This document shows positions 59,993 to 64,000 of a stretch of DNA of 64,000 nucleotides, piece after piece; position 1 is the first letter of the stretch; each line of letters starts with the position of its first letter. The notes under the pieces were generated by a model, which saw nothing but the letters and a program-made list of their open reading frames with translations, searched no databases and had not been told where the DNA came from. A program made the translations under genes and the position numbers. Location of the stretch: positions 1 through 64,000 of the forward strand of contig JAKJER010000011.1 of assembly GCA_022705325.1 (NCBI GenBank), given 5' to 3'. Source of the stretch: Planctomycetota bacterium (GTDB lineage Bacteria; Planctomycetota; Phycisphaerae; SM23-33).

Positions 59993-61576
59993 CTACTCTC
60001 CAGGGGGCCCGAAGGGGGGCTCTACCCGGATCCGCAGCACGCGGCACGAAGCCGGGCCCAGTCGGACGCGGTTGGCGATCCGCAGAGGGGCAAGGTAGAC
60101 GATACCGTCGCGGTCGCACACGCAGAGCACCCTGTCACGGCGGGGCCGGGGGAGCTTCAGGTCGGTCAGGAAATCGCTGACGGACTTTCGTCCGTGCCCG
60201 CCGAGCGGCCCAAAGGAGTCGCCCCGGCGGCGGATGCGACAGATCAGCGGACCGCGCACGCGGTCGGCGTCCAGCAATTCGACGCCCGGGCGGCGGGCCT
60301 GGCGGTGGCGCTCGAGGAGTTGGGGCGAATAGGGCTCGATCCGGCAGACGACGACCCGCCCGTCGGCCAGGCCGGTCCGGCCGGGGCAGGCCAGTTCCAC
60401 CGCATCAAGTCCGGGCGCTGGCGGGGGCGAGGCCGGGAGGAATACGATCGCTCCCCCGCGTCGCCGGGCCACCAGGCCGTTCGGCAGGTTCACCGCTCGC
60501 CGATGTCCCTCGCCCAGGTCCGCCAACTCCTCCAGCGTCTGGGTGGTCACCTGGTCCATGGGCACGCGCAATCGCTCCAGTTCCTCCCGCAAGGCGGTCC
60601 GCCTTACCGGGCGATCCAGAGCAGCCAACCGCTGGGCCGACAAGCCCAGTTCCGGGCTGGCCGGGTCGATGCGGCACGCAGCGAGGGCCTGTCTGGCCTG
60701 GCGGGCCAGGTGCGCCTCGACCTGTCCGGCGGAGCGGGCCAGTCGGAGGATGGCGGCGTCGGCCTGGGGGTTGAGCCTCCGCAGCACCGGCAGCAGTTCG
60801 TGACGGATGAGGTTTCGGCGGAAACGGGTGTCGGCGTTGGTGGGGTCGCTGCGCCAGGCGAGCTTGCGGCGCCGCAGGTGGGCCTCGATCTGCTCGCGGC
60901 GGACCTCCAGCAGGGGGCGGACGAGGAGGACGTACCCGTCCGCATCGAGCGGGCGAGAGGCGGGCATGCCAGCCAGTCCGCGCAGGTGCGTGCCGCGGGC
61001 CAGGCGGTGCAGGACCGTCTCGACGTTGTCGTCGGCGTGATGGGCGACGGCGACGACGGCGGCGGGTACTCGGCAAGCCGCGTTTGCAGTGCCGCCGTAA
61101 GGCGGGCCTTCGGCGTCCTCGTCCGACGACGCCCTTACGGGCGCACCACTAGCGCCGCGTGCGGACGCACTGCGGGCGGCGGCGCGAAGGAAGAAGTCGT
61201 ATCTCGCGTCGCGTGCGGCCTCTTCGATCCCCAGGCCGCGCCGGCGGGCCAACGCGCGGACGTCCGTGCGCTCGACGACCAGTTCGATCCGCCATCGGCG
61301 GGCGAGTTCGCGGACGAACGCCTCGTCCTCGTCGGCGCCGCCGCGAAGGCGGTGGTTGAGGTGGGCGGCGATCAACCGCCAGCGTCGCCGCGGCGAACGG
61401 GCCAGTTCGCGCAGGACGGACAGCAGGGCCACGCTGTCGCCCCCGCCGGACACGCCGACCAGCACCGTGGCGCCGGGTGGGATCATCGCGCCGGCGTCGA
61501 TGGCGGCGGCAACAGCCGCAACGAGCGGGTCAGGTTGGCGTGGAGCTCTGGGCACGCGGATATTGTGCAGCGGCAT
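59993..61576 (-). CDS. tilS: tRNA(Ile)-lysidine synthetase
   Basis: The 527-residue enzyme attaches lysine to C34 of the AUA-reading tRNA-Ile. It has the ATP pyrophosphatase P-loop VGVSGGGDSVALLS (about 39-52), AAHLNHRLRGGADEDE, AHHADDNVETVLHRLARG and DPTNADTRFRRNLIRHELLP, all TilS signatures. A TilS C-terminal domain is present (RRRGDSFGPLGGHGRKSVSDFL). An insertion of ~35 Gly/Ala/Ser-rich residues sits just before the HHADD motif, partly encoded by a palindromic repeat. MPLHNIRVPRA at 61576 is the chosen start; the ATG at 61645 adds only unrelated residues. No good ribosome-binding site precedes it. Confidence 0.92.
   Translation of the reverse strand: MPLHNIRVPRAPRQPDPLVAAVAAAIDAGAMIPPGATVLVGVSGGGDSVALLSVLRELARSPRRRWRLIAAHLNHRLRGGADEDEAFVRELARRWRIELVVERTDVRALARRRGLGIEEAARDARYDFFLRAAARSASARGASGAPVRASSDEDAEGPPYGGTANAACRVPAAVVAVAHHADDNVETVLHRLARGTHLRGLAGMPASRPLDADGYVLLVRPLLEVRREQIEAHLRRRKLAWRSDPTNADTRFRRNLIRHELLPVLRRLNPQADAAILRLARSAGQVEAHLARQARQALAACRIDPASPELGLSAQRLAALDRPVRRTALREELERLRVPMDQVTTQTLEELADLGEGHRRAVNLPNGLVARRRGGAIVFLPASPPPAPGLDAVELACPGRTGLADGRVVVCRIEPYSPQLLERHRQARRPGVELLDADRVRGPLICRIRRRGDSFGPLGGHGRKSVSDFLTDLKLPRPRRDRVLCVCDRDGIVYLAPLRIANRVRLGPASCRVLRIRVEPPFGPPGE
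61088..61146 (-). repeat. Insertion in tilS with inverted hairpin ends (palindromic repeat copy 2)
   Basis: One end (61146-61127, minus strand) reads GTGCGCCCGTAAGGGCGTCG, 19/20 identical to the copy at 41985. The other end, read on the plus strand from about 61088, is CAGTGCCGCCGTAAGGCGGG. Both are hairpins with GTAA loops and inverted to each other. The element keeps the reading frame. Confidence 0.55.
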
Positions 61577-61665
61577 GGCGGTGTGGGCAATAGCGGATAT
61601 CCGGACGTAAGGACCGGAATCACTGGAGTGACCCGCCCTGGTCACCTCAGTGATCCAGGGGACGA

Positions 61666-61721
61666 GTCGTGCGTTGCGCGACGCGCAACGTGCGGTGTGG
61701 GGCGTGCGACATTGCGCGTTA
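61666..61721. repeat. Degenerate heptanucleotide array (GTCGTGC type)
   Basis: Units GTCGTGC, GTTGCGC, GACGCGC, AACGTGC, GGTGTGG, GGCGTGC, GACATTG, CGCGTTA. It lies between tilS and ispH and reaches the TAA stop of ispH. Units are diverged but hold the 7-bp frame. Confidence 0.6.
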
Positions 61722-62840
61722 TTGCAGGAACTCCGCCAGGCGATGGAGGACCTCGCCCACGACCACCTCCGGGCTGGACGCCCCCGCCAGCACGCCGACC
61801 CGAAGCGGGCGGCGGCGCGGCAGCCAGTCGCGAAGCACCAGGGGCGAGTTGGTTTCCAGGTCCATGGTCCGCAACTCGTCGGCCGACAGGATCGCGCCGG
61901 CGTCCTCGATGAACACGGCCGGGGCGTACGAGCGGGCCAGCTCGTAGAGGTGCCGGGTGTTGGACGATCCGAACCCCCCGACCACCACGACCAGGTCGAG
62001 GCGGTCGCGGCAGAGTTCGACGGCCGCCGCCTGGCGGTCCTGCGTGGCCCGGCAGACGGTGGGCTCGAAGAGCAGCCGCTGACTGAGCTGCTCGCCGCCG
62101 AACTGCTGGGCGAAGGCCTGGCGGAGGCGGTCGCGGACCTGCATGGTCTCGTCGTAGAGCATAGTGGTCTGGCTGACCTGGGCGAGGCGCTCGAAGGGGG
62201 CCAGCGAATCGGCGTTGGTGGCCTGGGCGTCGAAGACGCGGGTGAACTCGCCCGGGTCGCGCCGCCGGCTGATCATGTCGCAGAAGGCTTGCGTCTGCTC
62301 CAGGTCGCCCGCGACCACGTAGTAGCCGCCCGCGTCGGCCAGGCGGCTCTTGGTGACGACCGTCTCGTCGTGGCGCGACCGTCCGAAGATGAACACCCCG
62401 AACCCGCGGGCGACGGCTCGCTCGCCCCAGACCCACAGGCGCCTCACGTCGCCGCAGGACGTGTCGACGACGGGACAGCCGATCTTGCGGAGGCGACGTT
62501 CGATCGGCAGGGGCACGCCGAAGGCGGGAATGACGGCCCCGTGCTCGGGGCGGACGATCTCTTCGAGACGGGCCATCTGCGCGGCCGTCAGCAATTCCAC
62601 GCCGAGACGGCGGAAATGCTCGTTGACCCAGGGGTTGTGGATGATCTGGCCCAGCAGGAAGAGTTGGCGGCCCTCGTGGCGGCAGGCCTCTCGCAACATG
62701 GACAGGGCCCGGTTGACGCCGCGGCAGAAGCCGAATACGCGGGGAAGGAGCAGTTGTCCGCCGGGAAGGGTCCAGACGTTGCCGGCCGAGCGAACGCGGT
62801 CGACCACGTCGCTGGCGAAGATGTCCTGCTTGGAGGGCAT
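61719..62840 (-). CDS. ispH: IspH/LytB-family 4-hydroxy-3-methylbut-2-enyl diphosphate reductase, divergent
   Basis: The 373-residue protein carries the three iron-sulfur cysteines of IspH (GFCRGVNRAL, DTSCGDVRRL, PTVCRATQDRQ), the substrate-site His in LGQIIHNPWV, Glu in RHDET and the SSN of FGSSNTRHL. IspH makes IPP and DMAPP in the last step of the MEP pathway. Unusually, the conserved AHG motif (His74 in E. coli) reads AFG in IPAFGVPL, and the family DATCPLVTKVH is DTSCGDVRRLW here. The N-terminus is ~30 residues longer than usual. MPSKQDIF at 62840 is chosen because a longer frame would run through the STAS gene. It may be the sole IspH or a paralogue with altered substrate. Confidence 0.8.
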   Translation of the reverse strand: MPSKQDIFASDVVDRVRSAGNVWTLPGGQLLLPRVFGFCRGVNRALSMLREACRHEGRQLFLLGQIIHNPWVNEHFRRLGVELLTAAQMARLEEIVRPEHGAVIPAFGVPLPIERRLRKIGCPVVDTSCGDVRRLWVWGERAVARGFGVFIFGRSRHDETVVTKSRLADAGGYYVVAGDLEQTQAFCDMISRRRDPGEFTRVFDAQATNADSLAPFERLAQVSQTTMLYDETMQVRDRLRQAFAQQFGGEQLSQRLLFEPTVCRATQDRQAAAVELCRDRLDLVVVVGGFGSSNTRHLYELARSYAPAVFIEDAGAILSADELRTMDLETNSPLVLRDWLPRRRPLRVGVLAGASSPEVVVGEVLHRLAEFLQ

Positions 62841-62866
62841 GGCGCGCGTCGGCCCCGGCGGGGGGG

Positions 62867-63208
62867 TCATCTCGGCGGGGCCGTCAACTGCACCGTGGCC
62901 AGGGCGGTGGCGATGTCGTTGTGGAACTCGAAGACCTTGTCCAGGCCCGTGACCAGGAAGACGCCCCAGACCTGGGTGTTGACGGCGGACAAGATCAGGC
63001 GCCGCTGGGAAGCGATCATGACCTTGCGAAGGCGCAGCAGCTTGGCCACGTTGGAGCTGTTGATGAATCCGACGGCGGAGAAGTTCAGCACCGCGTGCGA
63101 GGGGCTCTCCTCGAGGCGGTCGATGAGCGCGTTGAGATCGTCGGAGAACTGCGGATCGTCTCCTAGATCCACCACGACGATGTTTTCCGACCAGTTCTGA
63201 ATAGCCAT
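62867..63208 (-). CDS. STAS domain protein (anti-sigma factor antagonist-like)
   Basis: A 113-residue single-domain STAS protein: IVVVDLGDDPQFSDDLNALI, HAVLNFSAVGFINSSNVAKL with serines where SpoIIAA-type antagonists are phosphorylated, and RLILSAVNTQVWGVFLVTGL. It precedes ispH by 26 bp on the same strand, probably in one transcript. It resembles the STAS protein at 33245-33607 but is clearly a separate paralogue. Confidence 0.88.
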   Translation of the reverse strand: MAIQNWSENIVVVDLGDDPQFSDDLNALIDRLEESPSHAVLNFSAVGFINSSNVAKLLRLRKVMIASQRRLILSAVNTQVWGVFLVTGLDKVFEFHNDIATALATVQLTAPPR

Positions 63209-63272
63209 GCCTTGCGTTTCCTTTCCGCTTGCCCCTCAAGCATAGCGGGACATGCGGACGCAATCAATCGAG

Positions 63273-63371
63273 ATTGCGGAATGCGGATTGCGAACTGAAC
63301 AAGAGCGGATTGCGGACCGTCCTGCTGGACGGTTTGCCCGCCAGGAGGAAATCCGCAATCCGCAATGAGAC
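63273..63371. repeat. Paired inverted heptanucleotide arrays (ATTGCGG / ATCCGCA type)
   Basis: Left units ATTGCGG, AATGCGG, ATTGCGA, ACTGAAC (63273-63300) and ATTGCGG at 63309; right units ATCCGCA, ATCCGCA, ATGAGAC (63351-63371), inverted to the left. Between them lies a perfect hairpin. Confidence 0.8.
63316..63333 (-). terminator. Hairpin downstream of the macroglobulin-like gene
   Basis: ACCGTCC, loop TGCT, GGACGGT: a perfect 7-bp stem inside the heptad region, between the end of the minus-strand macroglobulin-like gene and the STAS gene. No clear T run follows, so the terminator call is tentative. Confidence 0.4.
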
Positions 63372-63390
63372 GGGGCGGAAGCCCCGCCGT

Positions 63391-64000
63391 TCAATCGACG
63401 ATCTTCACCTTGATCTCGTCGCTGTTGGCCTTCAGCTCCGGCGCGTACATGGCCGAGGCCTTGGTCGGCAGGGCGGAGAACCTGCCCGGGATCTCGGCCC
63501 GCATGCGGTAGCTCACGCTGTGCTTGCCGCGAGCCAGGGCCCGCACGAAGAACACCACGCGCTCGTCGCGGAACTCCACGTACGCGCCCATCTCGTTGCC
63601 GTTGTAGCCGCTGCGGACCTCGACCGGCTCCATGCCGGAGGCCTTCATGTCCTCGATCACGATGTACTCGTAATCGTTCTTGGACTCGATCACCATCTCC
63701 ACCTGGACCAGGTCGCCGCTCTTGAGCTGGTCGAGGTTCTTGATTTCCTGGCGGTCGAACTTCTCGACCTTCTGCTCCAGCACCTGCCCGCGGTCGCCCG
63801 GGCGCTTGACCTTCTTGTCAACCGGGATCAGCTTGTACATCTGGCGGTTGACCTTGATCTCCAGCCCGGCCTTGGTGATGTGGTCCTCGAGCGTGAAGTT
63901 GGTCAGGTAGGCGTTCCAGTACAACGGGCCTTCGCCGGCCTTGCGGAACTCGATCTTGTGCTGGCCCGTGGTGAGCTTGGCGCCTTCCAGGACCACCTTG
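63391..64000 (-). CDS. C-terminal part of an alpha-2-macroglobulin-like secreted protein (partial)
   Basis: About 203 residues are visible; the gene continues past the right edge. The sequence ends with [39 protein letters not shown], the receptor-binding-like end of bacterial alpha-2-macroglobulins and related large extracellular alpha-helical proteins, preceded by [21 protein letters not shown]. These proteins trap proteases in the envelope or act in surface defence. The thioester and bait regions would lie outside the window, so type cannot be judged. Confidence 0.8.
   Translation of the reverse strand, partial: KVVLEGAKLTTGQHKIEFRKAGEGPLYWNAYLTNFTLEDHITKAGLEIKVNRQMYKLIPVDKKVKRPGDRGQVLEQKVEKFDRQEIKNLDQLKSGDLVQVEMVIESKNDYEYIVIEDMKASGMEPVEVRSGYNGNEMGAYVEFRDERVVFFVRALARGKHSVSYRMRAEIPGRFSALPTKASAMYAPELKANSDEIKVKIVD

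Overview
The window is about 64 kb of high-GC (high sixties per cent by eye) bacterial DNA with dense, mostly bidirectional gene islands. The gene content points to a planctomycete, probably near the Phycisphaerae: a MoxR/DUF58/BatA-type cluster followed by a giant Gln/Ala-rich DUF4175-like protein and a squalene-cyclase-repeat protein, a PEP-CTERM secreted protein, N-terminal zinc ribbons on unrelated membrane proteins, a pilin-like/DUF1559 segment fused to an anti-sigma factor, Tat-exported TIM-barrel sugar enzymes and many secreted carbohydrate-active proteins. This placement is inferred from gene families only. No rRNA, tRNA or CRISPR array was seen.

Layout. 1-4.8 kb: a partial gene end, a Tat-exported sugar isomerase-like protein, a zinc-ribbon Ser/Thr kinase, a zinc-ribbon rhomboid protease and csrA with an intrinsic terminator. 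5.1-12.8 kb: mtnA, a PEP-CTERM protein, a TPM/beta-propeller/CBM9-like fusion and a glycosyltransferase. 12.9-32.4 kb, minus strand: an ECF sigma factor overlapping an anti-sigma/pilin-like fusion, then moxR, a small membrane gene, DUF58, batA-like, a large VWA protein, the 1836-residue DUF4175-like protein, a prenyltransferase-repeat protein and a GH127-like enzyme. 32.5-35.2 kb: DUF502, a STAS protein and trpE. 35.4-46.6 kb: secreted beta-helix and glycosidase-like proteins, a membrane GT-C-like/TPR protein, and a URO-D-type methyltransferase-like protein, with a decayed insertion element between the last two. 46.8-49.6 kb: a zinc-ribbon/TIR membrane protein convergent with a second zinc-ribbon membrane protein. 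50.1-53.2 kb: an XRE-cupin regulator with twin operators, followed by tdh and kbl. 53.2-57.1 kb: a DUF2442/DUF4160 pair, a lipoprotein, a bifunctional nuclease and an MqnA/MqnD-type gene. 57.2-64 kb, minus strand: a deiodinase-like selenoprotein, a HEAT-repeat protein, tilS, a divergent ispH, a STAS protein and the end of an alpha-2-macroglobulin-like gene.

The most notable observations are these. (1) Two apparent genes at 57.2-57.9 kb are one reading frame joined by an in-frame TGA in the deiodinase motif SYT-U-PPF, with a SECIS-like hairpin just after it. (2) Seven intergenic loci carry arrays with a strict or degenerate 7-bp period but a different heptamer at each locus; at several of them the neighbouring gene's stop codon lies inside or against the array. 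(3) Two identical-spacing 20-bp palindromes, 21 bp apart, overlap the promoter of the regulator in front of tdh-kbl. (4) Several promoters place the predicted transcription start at or very near the start codon, suggesting leaderless or near-leaderless messages. All functions are inferred from motifs read by eye; no database search was possible.
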